Assembly: GCA_945872365.1 (NCBI GenBank)
Contig: CAMBZJ010000032.1
Coordinates: 1 to 34,173 of the forward strand
Length of the DNA: 34,173 bases
From: Klebsiella pneumoniae
GTDB lineage: Bacteria > Desulfobacterota > Binatia > UBA12015
Direction of reading: 5' to 3'
The notes under the pieces: generated by a model
Told to the model about the DNA's origin: nothing
Seen by the model: only the letters and a program-made list of their open reading frames with translations
The model's database searches: none
Made by a program: the position numbers and the translations under genes
In this document: positions 23,081 through 32,518 of the stretch, in pieces
How positions within the stretch are numbered: the first letter of the stretch is position 1
Layout of the letters: every line of letters starts with the position of its first letter

Positions 23081-23947
23081 TCAGAAGCGGCGGGCCCCTT
23101 CGCTTTTCGCCGCCGGGCCCGCCGGATCGGGTTCGCGCCCGGGCCCGAGCACCCAGTCCGCGCCCGCCGGATCGCGGTACCAGCCGCCGGCCGCGTGCGT
23201 GCCGCCGTCGACGTGCAGAGTGACGCCGGTCACATAGCTCGCAAGGCTCGAGGCGAGAAACACCGCCGGGCCCGCGATCTCGGCCGGCTCGGCGATACGT
23301 CCGAGCGGCACGCGGCACGCCTGTCGTCGGAGCGCCGCCTCGGGCATCTGCCGCAGCACGCCCTCGGTCAGGCAGACGTCGGGCGCGATCGCGTTCACGC
23401 GGATGCCTTGCGGCGCGAGTTCCAGCGCCATGGTCTGGGTGAAGTTGACGACGGCCGCCTTGCACGCGGCATAGGGAGCGAACATCGGGGCCGCGCGCAC
23501 GCCCTCGATCGAAACGACATTCAGGATCGAGCCGCCGCCGCGCGCGGCGATCGCCGGCGAGGCACTCCGGGTGCCGTGGAACACGCTCTTCAGGTTGGTG
23601 CGCAGGAGCGCGTCCCAGCCCTTCTCCTCGATTTCGAGAAAGGGCCGGGCGAAGGTGCCGCCGACGTTGTTCACCAGCACGTCGAGGCCGCCGAAGGCCT
23701 CGACGGCCGCCGCCACCGCCCGGTCGACCGCGCTCGCCTCGCGGACGTCGGTCGCGACGGCCAGGGCGCGCCCGCCCCCGGCCGCGATCTCCTCGGCCGT
23801 CCTCGCGGCGGTTTCGGGCCGGATCTCCGCCACCAGGACCGCCGCCCCGTGGGCCGCAAACGCCAAGGCGATCGCCTTGCCGATGCCCTCGCCGGCCCCC
23901 GTGACCAGGGCCACCTTCCCGCCGAGAAGTCCCCCCGAATTGCCCAT
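23081..23947 (-). CDS. Short-chain dehydrogenase/reductase (SDR)
   Basis: Classical NAD(P)-dependent SDR, 288 residues, cytoplasmic. The cofactor loop TGAGEGIG spans 16-23, ATDVRE 65-70 and NNVGG 93-97. The catalytic set is Asn118 (RTNLKS), Ser146 (VVSIEG), Tyr159 and Lys163 (Y-A-A-C-K). The fold ends in the usual VTLHVDGGT, then carries an additional tail of about 30 Gly/Pro/Asp-rich residues (to GARRF). The acidic residue after beta-2 (AEIRPE) suggests a preference for NAD(H). Many relatives act on hydroxysteroids or 3-oxoacyl substrates; the actual substrate is unknown. The start is set by GGAG about ten bases upstream of the ATG. It is divergent from the aminopeptidase gene, with about 149 bases between. 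Confidence 0.9.
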   Translation of the reverse strand: MGNSGGLLGGKVALVTGAGEGIGKAIALAFAAHGAAVLVAEIRPETAARTAEEIAAGGGRALAVATDVREASAVDRAVAAAVEAFGGLDVLVNNVGGTFARPFLEIEEKGWDALLRTNLKSVFHGTRSASPAIAARGGGSILNVVSIEGVRAAPMFAPYAACKAAVVNFTQTMALELAPQGIRVNAIAPDVCLTEGVLRQMPEAALRRQACRVPLGRIAEPAEIAGPAVFLASSLASYVTGVTLHVDGGTHAAGGWYRDPAGADWVLGPGREPDPAGPAAKSEGARRF

Positions 23948-24080
23948 GAAACGGCTTCTCCGGCATGCGGAGCCCTCTTGCAAGACGAAAGACGGCGTTC
24001 GGCGCGGATTTTTGGGGCGTTCGGTCTTGCGCCGCGGGTCGCGTGACGGCAAACAGGAACGTCGTGATTCGCCGACCGCG

Positions 24081-24099
24081 GGAGGGAGATCGGGCGTTG
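24081..24099 (+). promoter_or_regulatory. Strong RBS that selects a TTG start
   Basis: GGAGGGAG (24081-24088) lies eight bases before TTG (24097-24099), in frame with the aminopeptidase. Upstream alternatives are a GTG at 24064 with a weaker AGGA, and an ATG at 23965 that lies within the neighbouring promoter region and start of the divergent SDR. Confidence 0.6.
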
Positions 24100-27000
24100 A
24101 AGCAGCGCAAAACGGATTCAGGGGCCCGCAAGCGGGCAAGTCGGGTCGCCTCGGCCAAGCCGAGGCCGCGCGCCGCCGTGCGTCGCAAGCCCGCGGCGAG
24201 CACCGTGCGCAAGCCGAAGGCCGGCAAGTCCCCGTCACATCCTCCCGCAAGCACGGCGCGGAAGACACCGCGCAGCGCGCCGAAACGCCCGCTCCGGGCG
24301 GCGGTTTCGGCGCGCGGGTCGCGAAAGGCCCCGCCCCCCCGCAAACCGACACGGGCCGCGAAGCCTAGTCCGAGGGCGGGAGCACGCACCGCCTTGCGCA
24401 AGGCTGCGCGCGGCGTACCGCCGTCGAGTCGGGCGAAACTCGCGGCCGCGCGGACGCGGACGCAACTCGTCAAGGACGCTCGAAGGGCGAAGGTCGCCGC
24501 CGCCAGGGAAAAGGCGCTCCGACAAGCCGAAGCCAAGAAAAAGGCCGCCCTCGCCGCTGAGGCCAAGAAAGCCAAGCTCGCCGAAGCCAAGAAAAAGGCC
24601 GCCCTCGCCGCCGAGGCCAAGAAAGCCAAGCTCGCCGAAGCCAAGAAAAAGGCCGCCCTCGCCGCCGAGGCCAAGAAGGCCAAGGAAGCTGCCGCCAAGG
24701 CAGCGTCCATCCCCGCGCCCCGTCCGGCGCATGACCTCGATGAGCTGGACGACCTCGACGACCTGGATTCCGACGAGGAGGAGGAAGAGCAGGAGGAGGC
24801 GGCGCCGGTGGAGGTCGAGGGCGACGGGGCCGGGCCAGAGGCGGCCGTCGAGAGTGGTGCGGCCGTCGTCCGGGACGGCGATGGCAAGTCCGGCAAGACC
24901 GACCCGCGCAAGACCTTCCCCCACCGTGTGACCGACTCGGCGTTCCGGCTTTCGCCCGATTTCCGCCCGCGCGAGTACCGGGTTCACGTCCTGCCCGACC
25001 TCGCGCAAGGCAAGTTCCGCGGCGAACTCATCATCGACCTCGACCTGAAGCGGGCGACGCCGTCGATCGAGTTGCACTGCGCCGAACTAACGATCGATCA
25101 TTCCGACATCGCCTACCCCGATATTCCCGATCCAACGGCGGGCCGGCCGTGGATGAATTCGATGCAGCCTTCGGCCGGATCCGGTCCGGTGTCGCAGCGC
25201 CAGACCGCGGTGGCGATCGTTCCGCATGCGCCCCGCGAAACGGCGGAGATCAAGTTCCTCCGACCGCTCGCCGCGGGCCACGTGAAGCTCAGCATCGCCT
25301 ACCATGGACAGCTGCAGGAAAAGTTGCGCGGCCTCTACAAAGCGAGCAGCGGGGGACGGCGCTACGCCTTCACCCAGCTCGAGGCAGCCGACGCGCGGCG
25401 CTTCTTCCCCTGCTTCGACGAACCCGAGTACAAGGCGAAGTTCACGTTCTCGGTGACGACCGAGACGAACCTGACGGTGCTGTCGAACAGCCCGCTCGAC
25501 CGGGTGGATCGCAACGCCTACGGCACCGCGACGCGTCACTTCCGGCCGACGCCGAGGATGTCGACCTACCTGTGCGCGCTCGCGATCGGAGAACTCGAGA
25601 GTTCACCGGTTCGCCTGGTCGGCAAGGTGCCGGTGCGCGTCTGGGCCGTCCCCGGGAAGGCCGCGCTCACCGCGTTCTCGCTAGACGCGGCGGTCGAGTG
25701 CCTGCGCCGCCTCGAAGCCTACTTCGACCTGCCCTATCCCTACGAGAAGCTCGACCTCGTCGCGGTGCCCGACTTCGAGGCGGGTGCGATGGAGAACGTC
25801 GGCGCTGTGTTCTTCCGCGAGACGCTGCTGCTCGTCGACCCCGAGTCGATCACCGTCGCCGAGAAGAAGCGCGTCGCCGAGGTCATCGCGCACGAACTCG
25901 CCCACATGTGGTTCGGCAACCTGGTCACCATGAAGTGGTGGGACGACCTTTGGCTGAACGAGGCCTTCGCCACCTGGATGGCCTTCAAGATCGTCGACGA
26001 GTGGAAGCCGCAGTGGCGCATGTGGAACAACTTCGAGCCGCACCGCGCCGCCGCGATGGCGCTCGACGCGCTCGCGAACACCCACCCGGTCTACACCGAG
26101 GTCCAGAACGCGGCGCAGGCGACCGAGAACTTCGACGCGATCACCTACGAGAAGGGTGCGTCGGTCGTGCGCATGCTGGAGCACTACCTCGGCCCGCAGA
26201 AGTTCCGCGCGGGCGTGCGCTCGTACATCCGCCGGCACAAGGAATCGAACGCCGTCGCCGCCGATCTCTGGAAGGCCCTCGAGGACTCCTCCGCCCAGCC
26301 GGTGGCGCAGGTCGCGCGCGGCTGGATCCGCCAGCCCGGATTCCCGATCGTATCCCTCGCCGGCGACGACAAGGGCAAGGAGCCCGAGATCTCGCTCGCC
26401 CAGGAGCGTTTCCTCGCGAGTCCGACGACACGCGTCCCCAAGGAGGATCCACCCCCGACCTGGCCGGTGCCGCTGGTCGTGAAGGTGCCCGGCAAGCCCG
26501 GCGGCCCGGCCAAGCTGCACCGCGAACTGCTGCGGGCGCGGCGCGGGCGCATCGTCGCCGGCGGCAAGCTCCCCGCCTGGTACTACGGCAACGCGGCCGA
26601 GGGCGGCTTCTACCGCGTGCTGCACGACCCGGCCTGTCTCGCCGCGCTCGGCGCCGAGTTGCAGACCGCACTCACCCCGGTCGAGCGCATGGGGCTGATC
26701 GGCCACCAGTGGGCGGCGGTGCGCGCCGGACGCGCCCCGCTGCGCAGCCTTCTCGACCTCGCCGGGAAGCTCGGCGAGGAGACCGACTACGAGGTGCTCG
26801 ACACGCTCGCGGCGCAGCTCGCCTTCCTCGACGACCAGGTCTGCGATGCGGCCGCACCCGAGGCCCGCGAGGGTCTGCAGAACTGGATCCGTGCGACGTT
26901 CGGCCCCGCCTGGGCGAAACTCGGCTGGACTCCGGCCCGCAGCGAGAGCGAGGACGAGCGCCTGCGACGTGCCTCGCTGCTGCGCATCCACGGACTCCTC

Positions 27001-27597
27001 GGTGAGGACCCGGCGATCGCCGCCGAGGTGGGAAAGCGGCTCTCCACCTACCTCGCGGACCGCCGCTCCCTCGAACCGAACCTTGCCGAGCCTTTGATCG
27101 CGATCGCCGCCCGCGACGGCGACCTGGAGCGTTTCGACCGGCTCCGCGCCGCCGTCGGCCAGGCGAAGACGCCGCAGGAGCGCCGCCGCTTCCAACTGGC
27201 GCTGGCCGACTTCCGCACGCCCGAGGCGGTCGAGCGCGCTCTCGGCACCACGCTCACCACGGAGATCCCGACCCAGGACGTCGCCTTCCTGCTGATCCGG
27301 ATGCTCGGCAACCGCCGCGCGCGCGAGGCGACCTGGTTCTTCATCCAGCGCGAGTGGGAGAGGCTCGCGCGGCGCCTGCCGCCGATGATGGCGTCGCGCC
27401 TGATCGAGGCCACGGCCGCGCTGCAGACGCGCGAGCACCGGCGCGAGGTCGCGACCTTCTTCCGCGCGCACCCGGTCGAGACCGGGACGCGGGCGCTCAA
27501 GCTCGCGCTCGAGCGCTTCGACGTGAACGAGGAATTGCGGCGCCGGGCCGGGAAGGAGCTTCGCTCCTGGCTGACCGCCCGCGCGCACGGGCGTTGA
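24097..27597 (+). CDS. M1-family metallo-aminopeptidase with histone-H1-like N-terminal tail
   Basis: A 1166-residue protein. Residues 1-205 are a Lys/Ala/Pro/Arg-rich, disordered-looking tail with three 18-residue repeats (AEAKKKAALAAEAKKAKL, 144-197). An acidic strip rich in DLDD and EEEEE (about 213-235) and a linker follow. A complete M1 aminopeptidase starts near 274. It has the substrate-anchoring GAMEN (563-567), zinc site HELAH (599-603) with Glu622 nineteen residues after His603, and the usual LWLNEAFATWM. The large helical C-terminal domain ends at RAHGR. M1 enzymes remove N-terminal residues from peptides. There is no signal peptide, so it is probably cytoplasmic, and the tail could bind nucleic acid or another polyanion (inference). 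The TTG start rests on GGAGGGAG. Confidence 0.9.
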   Translation: MKQRKTDSGARKRASRVASAKPRPRAAVRRKPAASTVRKPKAGKSPSHPPASTARKTPRSAPKRPLRAAVSARGSRKAPPPRKPTRAAKPSPRAGARTALRKAARGVPPSSRAKLAAARTRTQLVKDARRAKVAAAREKALRQAEAKKKAALAAEAKKAKLAEAKKKAALAAEAKKAKLAEAKKKAALAAEAKKAKEAAAKAASIPAPRPAHDLDELDDLDDLDSDEEEEEQEEAAPVEVEGDGAGPEAAVESGAAVVRDGDGKSGKTDPRKTFPHRVTDSAFRLSPDFRPREYRVHVLPDLAQGKFRGELIIDLDLKRATPSIELHCAELTIDHSDIAYPDIPDPTAGRPWMNSMQPSAGSGPVSQRQTAVAIVPHAPRETAEIKFLRPLAAGHVKLSIAYHGQLQEKLRGLYKASSGGRRYAFTQLEAADARRFFPCFDEPEYKAKFTFSVTTETNLTVLSNSPLDRVDRNAYGTATRHFRPTPRMSTYLCALAIGELESSPVRLVGKVPVRVWAVPGKAALTAFSLDAAVECLRRLEAYFDLPYPYEKLDLVAVPDFEAGAMENVGAVFFRETLLLVDPESITVAEKKRVAEVIAHELAHMWFGNLVTMKWWDDLWLNEAFATWMAFKIVDEWKPQWRMWNNFEPHRAAAMALDALANTHPVYTEVQNAAQATENFDAITYEKGASVVRMLEHYLGPQKFRAGVRSYIRRHKESNAVAADLWKALEDSSAQPVAQVARGWIRQPGFPIVSLAGDDKGKEPEISLAQERFLASPTTRVPKEDPPPTWPVPLVVKVPGKPGGPAKLHRELLRARRGRIVAGGKLPAWYYGNAAEGGFYRVLHDPACLAALGAELQTALTPVERMGLIGHQWAAVRAGRAPLRSLLDLAGKLGEETDYEVLDTLAAQLAFLDDQVCDAAAPEAREGLQNWIRATFGPAWAKLGWTPARSESEDERLRRASLLRIHGLLGEDPAIAAEVGKRLSTYLADRRSLEPNLAEPLIAIAARDGDLERFDRLRAAVGQAKTPQERRRFQLALADFRTPEAVERALGTTLTTEIPTQDVAFLLIRMLGNRRAREATWFFIQREWERLARRLPPMMASRLIEATAALQTREHRREVATFFRAHPVETGTRALKLALERFDVNEELRRRAGKELRSWLTARAHGR
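24526..24684 (+). repeat. 54-bp coding tandem repeat (AEAKKKAALAAEAKKAKL)
   Basis: Three near-identical 54-bp units at 24526-24579, 24580-24633 and 24634-24684; the last diverges at its end. Near identity at DNA level suggests recent duplication, and changes in copy number stay in frame. Confidence 0.85.
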
Positions 27598-27666
27598 AGG
27601 CGGGCCGCCGTCGCGCGGGCGGGCGGCGACGACGCAGCGGGTGACGGGCCGGAAGCGCCGCGGGGA

Positions 27667-28125
27667 TCAGGGGGCGGCGAGGAGGCTTTCCGCCAGTCGC
27701 TTCACGTCGCCCGCCTCGACCTGGCCCTTGTGCGACTTCATGATGTCGCCGACCAGGCGGCCGACCTGTTTCGGGTCTGTCACGCCGAGGGTCGCCATGC
27801 GCTCCTCGACGAGGCGACGCAGCTCACCCTCGTCCATGGATTGCGGGAGGAAGCGCGAGCAGAAGCCGACCTCGAAGCGTAGCTGCTCGACCTGAGCGGC
27901 ACCCTTGTCGCCGAGCTTCGCGTATTCCTCGACCGCCTTCTGCATCTGCTTGCGGTAGGCTGCGACGACCTCGAGCACCGCGGCCTCGTCGATCGGCCCC
28001 GCACCCTTGGCGGTCCGGCGCTCGGAGATCTTCGACTTGAGCATGCGCACGACGTCGCGCGTGGCCTCGTCCTTGTCGCGCATCGCCTGCTTGAGTGTCT
28101 CGTCGAGCTGCTCTTCGATCGCCAT
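27667..28125 (-). CDS. yqeY: GatB/YqeY-domain protein
   Basis: A 152-residue cytoplasmic protein of the YqeY family, related to the C-terminal tail domain of GatB, the amidotransferase subunit that presents tRNA. Typical features are the start MAIEEQLDETLKQAMRDKDE, MLKSKISERRT, the central helix with AYRKQMQKAVEEYAKLGD, the family-style FLPQSMDEGELRRLVEE and the end GQVEAGDVKRLAESLLA. The length matches the family (about 150). The ATG at 28125 follows GGAGGTGGGAGCG, a good RBS; earlier in-frame codons are discarded. The precise role of stand-alone YqeY is not established. It is convergent with the aminopeptidase gene, 69 bases apart. Confidence 0.93.
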   Translation of the reverse strand: MAIEEQLDETLKQAMRDKDEATRDVVRMLKSKISERRTAKGAGPIDEAAVLEVVAAYRKQMQKAVEEYAKLGDKGAAQVEQLRFEVGFCSRFLPQSMDEGELRRLVEERMATLGVTDPKQVGRLVGDIMKSHKGQVEAGDVKRLAESLLAAP

Positions 28126-28227
28126 CGCTCCCACCTCCGGCCTCCGCCTACCACCCGCGCGCCGAGGACCGCCACCGGGCACTCGCGCGGCCCGCCCGGG
28201 CTACGTCCGCGGGTCGCGGAGCCGCGC

Positions 28228-30804
28228 TCAGTCAGACTTCCCCTTGAAGAGACCGGGCGGTCCGCCGAGGTTCTTGTTCGGCACGAAGACGTTGCCGAAG
28301 CTCGACTCCCAGCAATCGCCCAGCGAGCCGATCAACTGCACCTCGACGGGGAGCAGCAGCGGGAAGCCCGGTGCGGGCAGCAGCGCCCCCTTGCCCTTGG
28401 CCTGGATACTCGAGCGGCCGGCGCTCCCTGCCTTGAGCTTCAATTGCTGGATGCCGTCGGGCGTAAGGTCGTCATCGCGGTACTGAAACCCGGTGGTGGA
28501 CTGGCTCCAGCAGATCTTGCCGTTCCTGCAGAAACCGGCACCGGGGATGCGGCTCTCGGCGACCAGCGACGGCGTGCCGTCATAGACGCAGAGCACGTAG
28601 TCGTTGGTCTGCCGCGGGTTGCCGAAATCCGCGACGACCAGCGTCTCACCCTTAAGCCATTTCCACTGCAACTGGTCGCGGGCCGGATTCGACGGGTCGC
28701 TCCTGAGCAGGAGCGACGACGAACCCGAGGCGACCGAGACGAAGCAGGTGCCTGGCGCGCGCGGCACCTGCGGACAGGCCAGGACGGGAGTCGGGCTGGG
28801 CGCGGGCGACGGACTCGGACTCGGCGTCGGTGACGGCGTCGCAGTCGGCGTCGCCGTCGGGACGGGCGTCGGTGTCGGTGTCGCGGTCGGGACAGGCGTC
28901 GGCGTCCTCGTCGGCGTCGGCGTGGGCGTGGCAGTCGGCGTGGCAGTCGGCGTCGGCGTGGCAGTCGGCGTCGGCGTGGCAGTCGGCGCGGGTGTTGGCG
29001 TGGGCGCCGTCGTCAGTACCTGGGTCCACCAGGTGCCCCAGCGGTCGTCGTTCACGCCGCTTCCGACGCTCGTCGCCGCATACTCCTGGATCGTCCAGAA
29101 CGTCGTGTCGTCGCTCGGGTCGACGCCGGTCGCGCTGTAGTCGCCCCAGCGGTTCGCGCCCGATCCGAACGTCTTGAAGTAGCTGTCCTCCCCGGCCTTG
29201 CCGACGGTGACGGCGCTCATCGTACCGGCCGCGTCGGACGAGGTGCGGCTCGCCCAGACGGCCTCGGCGAAGCGCCCGGCATCGCTGCGGGTGAAGCCGA
29301 CCACGGCCGCGTTCGCCGAGTTCGCGGCGATGCTGGGGAACATGTGGAACGTCGCCGCACCGCCGTCGACGACGCCCGACTGAACGATCGGGGCGGCCGC
29401 CGACGTCGGCGTGAGCTGGTACCAGAACACCGCCATGCGGTTCTGGGTGCCGGTCGCCGGCAGGGTCGCGCTATGCGTCGCCCAGAGCTTGCCGTCGCGC
29501 AGCACCGGACTGGCGCCGATCCGGTACTCGCCCGCGTCGATGCGGCGACACGCGCCGCCGCCCGTGCAATCCGCCGGCGTCCCGCAGGCGGCCCCGTCGT
29601 TGGTGCCGCCGCTGCAGGTCGACGCCAGTCCCAGCTGATCCGCGTCGAGCCCGTTGAACGAGAACTTGTTCACCACGGCGAAGAGACCGGAGCCGGAGAA
29701 CGCGGAGCCGGCAACCACCGACCAGCTCGGCGCGACCGCCGTGCCGGTCAGCTTCGAGAGCCGCAGGAGGGGCGTGCCGCTCGTCGAGTACCCGCTGTTG
29801 TCGAGCAGGTAGAGCGAGGTCTCCGCAGCGTCGTAGGTCAGCACCGGCTGCATCGCGAAGCCGCGCTTGCCTCCCGCGGTGTCGAAGCCCGGCGAGAAGG
29901 TCGTCAGGGTGAGCGCCCCGCCGCCGAGCGCCGTCGACTTGTCGACGACCCACATCTTCACGCCGACGAAGCCATTCGCCGCGTTCGTGAACATGTTGTT
30001 CGTGAGCGCGATCCAGGTCGAGTTCACGCCGAGTCCGGGAAAATCGGCCCAGTTCGTATCGGCCGCATCGGCGTCGATCGAATAGAAGCGCCAGATGCCG
30101 GTCGGGTCGTTCGTCGCGGAGACCGCGAAGAAGACCTTCGCGGTCGTCGACCCGGCATTCGCATCGGCGACCGCGATCCAGCGCCCGGAGAGCGAGTCGT
30201 AGATCACGTGCGGATCGAACGGGCTGCCGCTCAGACCGGTGCCGCTCGTGAAGAAAGTCGAGAGAGAAACGGTGCCGAGGATTCCGCCGGACTTGTTCTG
30301 GATGCGCACCTGCGAGTTGAGCATCGTCACCAGGTGGTTCGGTCCGACCGCACCCATCGTGTCCGGTGGAATGGTGACGCCGCTGTCGGCGAGGGCCTGG
30401 AAGCTCGAGCCGGCCAGCAGGTTCCCGACGGGCTGCGCCACCGGAGCCGAAGGGCCCGACGCGGCGCTCGAGTCCCCGGAGCCGTCGAGTGATGCGGGCG
30501 ACGCGGCTCCCGGCGACGGGCCGGCCGGGCCGATTTCGCGCGGCGCCGGCATCGGCATGCGGCGCGGAGCCGGGACGGCAGCGATAGGCGCGAGCATTCC
30601 GCCGCCCTTGGCGGCGGCCTCGCGAGCGGCGAGATCGGCGAAGCCCGCCGAACCGGCGAGCGGGATCTCGACGCTCGCGCCGGTCGCGGCGCCGGCGCGC
30701 GCCGACGCGAGCACGGTGAGCGCGGCACAGGCGAGGATCGCGAAGCGCACCGGGCCGGATGATCCGGCGCGCAGACCGTCTCGGGGGCGCTTCCGTTCGG
30801 CCAC
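28228..30804 (-). CDS. Secreted TP-linker protein with FKGKSD-type C-terminal domain
   Basis: An 858-residue exported protein. The start is a GTG at 30804, with GAGGAG five bases upstream, giving a signal peptide of about 39 residues ([19 protein letters not shown]). The N-terminal module (about 100-590) includes [53 protein letters not shown] and a Cys cluster [17 protein letters not shown]. This beta-propeller-like pattern is shared with other bacterial surface proteins, without a named function. A Thr-Pro/Ser-Pro linker (about 600-673) leads to a C-terminal domain (about 674-858) with [25 protein letters not shown] and a terminal FKGKSD. No catalytic site was recognised. A role at the cell surface is inferred from export and linker. 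Upstream in-frame codons overlap the neighbouring terminator and are rejected. Confidence 0.85.
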   Translation of the reverse strand: MAERKRPRDGLRAGSSGPVRFAILACAALTVLASARAGAATGASVEIPLAGSAGFADLAAREAAAKGGGMLAPIAAVPAPRRMPMPAPREIGPAGPSPGAASPASLDGSGDSSAASGPSAPVAQPVGNLLAGSSFQALADSGVTIPPDTMGAVGPNHLVTMLNSQVRIQNKSGGILGTVSLSTFFTSGTGLSGSPFDPHVIYDSLSGRWIAVADANAGSTTAKVFFAVSATNDPTGIWRFYSIDADAADTNWADFPGLGVNSTWIALTNNMFTNAANGFVGVKMWVVDKSTALGGGALTLTTFSPGFDTAGGKRGFAMQPVLTYDAAETSLYLLDNSGYSTSGTPLLRLSKLTGTAVAPSWSVVAGSAFSGSGLFAVVNKFSFNGLDADQLGLASTCSGGTNDGAACGTPADCTGGGACRRIDAGEYRIGASPVLRDGKLWATHSATLPATGTQNRMAVFWYQLTPTSAAAPIVQSGVVDGGAATFHMFPSIAANSANAAVVGFTRSDAGRFAEAVWASRTSSDAAGTMSAVTVGKAGEDSYFKTFGSGANRWGDYSATGVDPSDDTTFWTIQEYAATSVGSGVNDDRWGTWWTQVLTTAPTPTPAPTATPTPTATPTPTATPTATPTPTPTRTPTPVPTATPTPTPVPTATPTATPSPTPSPSPSPAPSPTPVLACPQVPRAPGTCFVSVASGSSSLLLRSDPSNPARDQLQWKWLKGETLVVADFGNPRQTNDYVLCVYDGTPSLVAESRIPGAGFCRNGKICWSQSTTGFQYRDDDLTPDGIQQLKLKAGSAGRSSIQAKGKGALLPAPGFPLLLPVEVQLIGSLGDCWESSFGNVFVPNKNLGGPPGLFKGKSD
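28786..29006 (-). repeat. GGCGTC/GGCGTGGCAGTC microsatellite encoding a Thr-Pro linker
   Basis: Imperfect hexamer/dodecamer array encoding [22 protein letters not shown] and then [15 protein letters not shown] sequence between the two halves of the secreted protein. It includes near-identical 18-base units (GGCAGTCGGCGTCGGCGT). Confidence 0.8.
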
Positions 30805-30970
30805 GTGTTCTCCTCGCCCGCGGCAGGCGACGACCGCCCCCCGAGCCGGCCCCAGCATGGCACCTCGTCGCAGCACGGGCGACCCCGAAAACGCACCCCG
30901 GACACGCACCCGGGGCACAGCCCTCGGCGAACCGAGCGGCGGCGCCACGAGACGAGAGCCCCTACCCGCG

Positions 30971-31010
30971 TGAAAAAGGCGGCGGTCGGGCACCGGGGCC
31001 CGACCGCCGC
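30971..31010 (-). terminator. Intrinsic terminator of the DUF481 gene
   Basis: Perfect 13-bp stem GCGGCGGTCGGGC (30979-30991) with GCCCGACCGCCGC (30998-31010) and a 6-base loop. In the direction of minus-strand transcription the stem is followed by CTTTTTCA. This is the best rho-independent terminator in the window, 37 bases beyond the stop at 31048. Confidence 0.85.
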
Positions 31011-31047
31011 ATGAAAAGCCGGGCGACCCGCCGGCCGCCGACGCGGA

Positions 31048-32148
31048 TCAGAGGAAGAGCGAGAGACCGAAGTTGGTGACCAGGTAGTTATAGGTGGTAC
31101 CGGGCGCCGGCGTGCCGTCGTACACGTCGCTCAACGCGAAGCGGACGGCGACCTGCTTCCACACCGGGATCGAGAGGCCGATGTCGGTCTGCAGCAGGTA
31201 GTCGCGGGTGAAGTCGCTCACCGACGGCAGGTACTGCACGCGGCCGTCGAAGACCGCCCCGGCGTAGGGGAGCGTGTACCACCAGTCGAGCCCGAACGCC
31301 GCCGAGAAGTAGTCCTGGTGGAGGCCGCCGAAGTACTTCTCGTAGACCCAGGCGCCGCCGACCGTCGCCGCGAGATAGTCCTTGCTGTCCTTCGCCGACG
31401 ACTTCCAGAGCTTGTAGCCGAGGCCCGCCTGCGGGATGCCACGAATGCTCAGTTCCTGCACACCGTTGTACTCGACCTTGCCGTCGCCGTAGACAAAGAT
31501 GCGCGGGGTCAGGTCGTACTCGCCGCGCACGCCGCCGTACACGCGGTCGGCGAGCGCCGTGCGGCTGTCGCCGATCCGCTGCTGCGTACCGTAGAGCCAG
31601 CCGGTGTCGAAGAGGAGCCGGAACGGACCTTTCACGCGGCGCGCCTGTCCGATCAGGCTGAAGGTCGTGCTGTCGATCGTGCCCTGCGAGTAGCCGACGC
31701 CGATGTCGACGTTGCCGCCCCAGTAGCGCAGCGCGTTTTTGACGCGCGCGAGCGTCGACTCCTCGAGGAGTTGCGAGCCGGTGACGAGGGAGATGCCCGA
31801 AGCGGGGACGGCCGAGGCCGAGGCCGCGCTCGTACCGACCAGGAACGCCCCGTCGCGGATGCCCACGATGCGGCCGCGGGTCTCGGGGGCATCGCCGGCG
31901 GCGAAGACGAATTCGCCGTCGCTCGTGATCTGCTGGATGTCCTCGACCGGGATCGAGAGCTTCTGGTCCTTGCCGTAGGGGACCTCGATCTCGACCTTGG
32001 CTGCCGTCACGGCGACGATCTTGCCGTGGATCGTGTCGCCCTTGACGACGATCTCGTCGGCCCGCGCCGCCCCAGCCCCCGCCAGCAGCATTGTCACGAC
32101 GGCGCCGACCACGGCGCCGACCCTCGGACGACGGTTGCTCCTGCTCAT
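31048..32148 (-). CDS. DUF481-family outer-membrane barrel protein
   Basis: A 366-residue exported protein. A basic n-region (MSRSNRRPRV), a hydrophobic core and AARA/DEIV form a Sec signal peptide. Residues about 32-90 form a small beta module often seen in front of DUF481, with VKGDTIHGKIVAV, KLSIPVEDIQQITSD. The C-terminal two thirds is an antiparallel amphipathic beta pattern typical of DUF481/YdiY-like salt- or acid-induced barrels: WGGNVDIGVGYSQG, VYGGVRGEYDLTP, GGAWVYEKYF, LLQTDIGLSIPVWKQV and the ending NFGLSLFL. The start choice: GGGGGAGG lies six bases from the second of two adjacent ATGs (32148) and only three from the first (32151). It is a single-gene unit closed by a strong terminator. 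Confidence 0.88.
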   Translation of the reverse strand: MSRSNRRPRVGAVVGAVVTMLLAGAGAARADEIVVKGDTIHGKIVAVTAAKVEIEVPYGKDQKLSIPVEDIQQITSDGEFVFAAGDAPETRGRIVGIRDGAFLVGTSAASASAVPASGISLVTGSQLLEESTLARVKNALRYWGGNVDIGVGYSQGTIDSTTFSLIGQARRVKGPFRLLFDTGWLYGTQQRIGDSRTALADRVYGGVRGEYDLTPRIFVYGDGKVEYNGVQELSIRGIPQAGLGYKLWKSSAKDSKDYLAATVGGAWVYEKYFGGLHQDYFSAAFGLDWWYTLPYAGAVFDGRVQYLPSVSDFTRDYLLQTDIGLSIPVWKQVAVRFALSDVYDGTPAPGTTYNYLVTNFGLSLFL

Positions 32149-32230
32149 CATCGACCTCCCCCACCGCACGGTGGAAACAACTGCTCCCCGCCGGAGCCGA
32201 GCAGGTGATTCCCCGATTCGAGGCCGCTCG

Positions 32231-32518
32231 TCAAGTCCCGAAGATCGTCAGCGCGCGTCGAGAGCCCACCCGCGACAAGGCGAGCGCACGCAGGCGGATC
32301 GCCTCGGCCGCGTCCGAACAGCGCGCGACCCGGCGCTGCAGCGTGCGACGCGCCTCGGCGACCCGTCGCGCGGCGTTGCGGGCGGTGCGCAGGGAGCGCA
32401 GGGTGCTGCGGACGGGACTCTGCCAGCGGGCGTACCGACCGGCGTCGCCGCCGCGGTCCTGTTCGCCGGGGAGCGGCGCCCGGGCGGGCACGATGCCCGC
32501 GAGATCGGTCGTGTTCAT
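32231..32518 (-). CDS. Small basic protein, unknown
   Basis: No family recognised. The product has 95 residues and is strongly basic in its second half (VRSTLRSLRTARNAARRVAE, then RRTLQRRVARC), predicted as one long helix, with one cysteine and no export signal. It starts at an ATG that overlaps the preceding stop as ATGA, with GAGGAGG four bases upstream. The excellent RBS and the coupling argue for real translation. Its only clear context is the GNAT remnant ahead of it. It might bind nucleic acid or membrane surfaces because of its charge, but nothing specific shows this. Confidence 0.65.
   Translation of the reverse strand: MNTTDLAGIVPARAPLPGEQDRGGDAGRYARWQSPVRSTLRSLRTARNAARRVAEARRTLQRRVARCSDAAEAIRLRALALSRVGSRRALTIFGT

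Noticed and set aside
27598..27666. Terminator between the aminopeptidase and yqeY genes
   Set aside because: Only a 6-bp CGTCGC/GCGACG pairing with a long loop is present and there is no U-tract; it could be chance in GC-rich DNA.
28786..29006. Possible CRISPR-like array because of regularly spaced units
   Set aside because: The units are coding Thr-Pro hexamers without unique spacers and there are no cas genes.
32181..32204. CTGCTC/GAGCAG hairpin as terminator of the small basic gene
   Set aside because: The 6-bp stem has a 12-base loop and no U-run, too weak to list as a feature.
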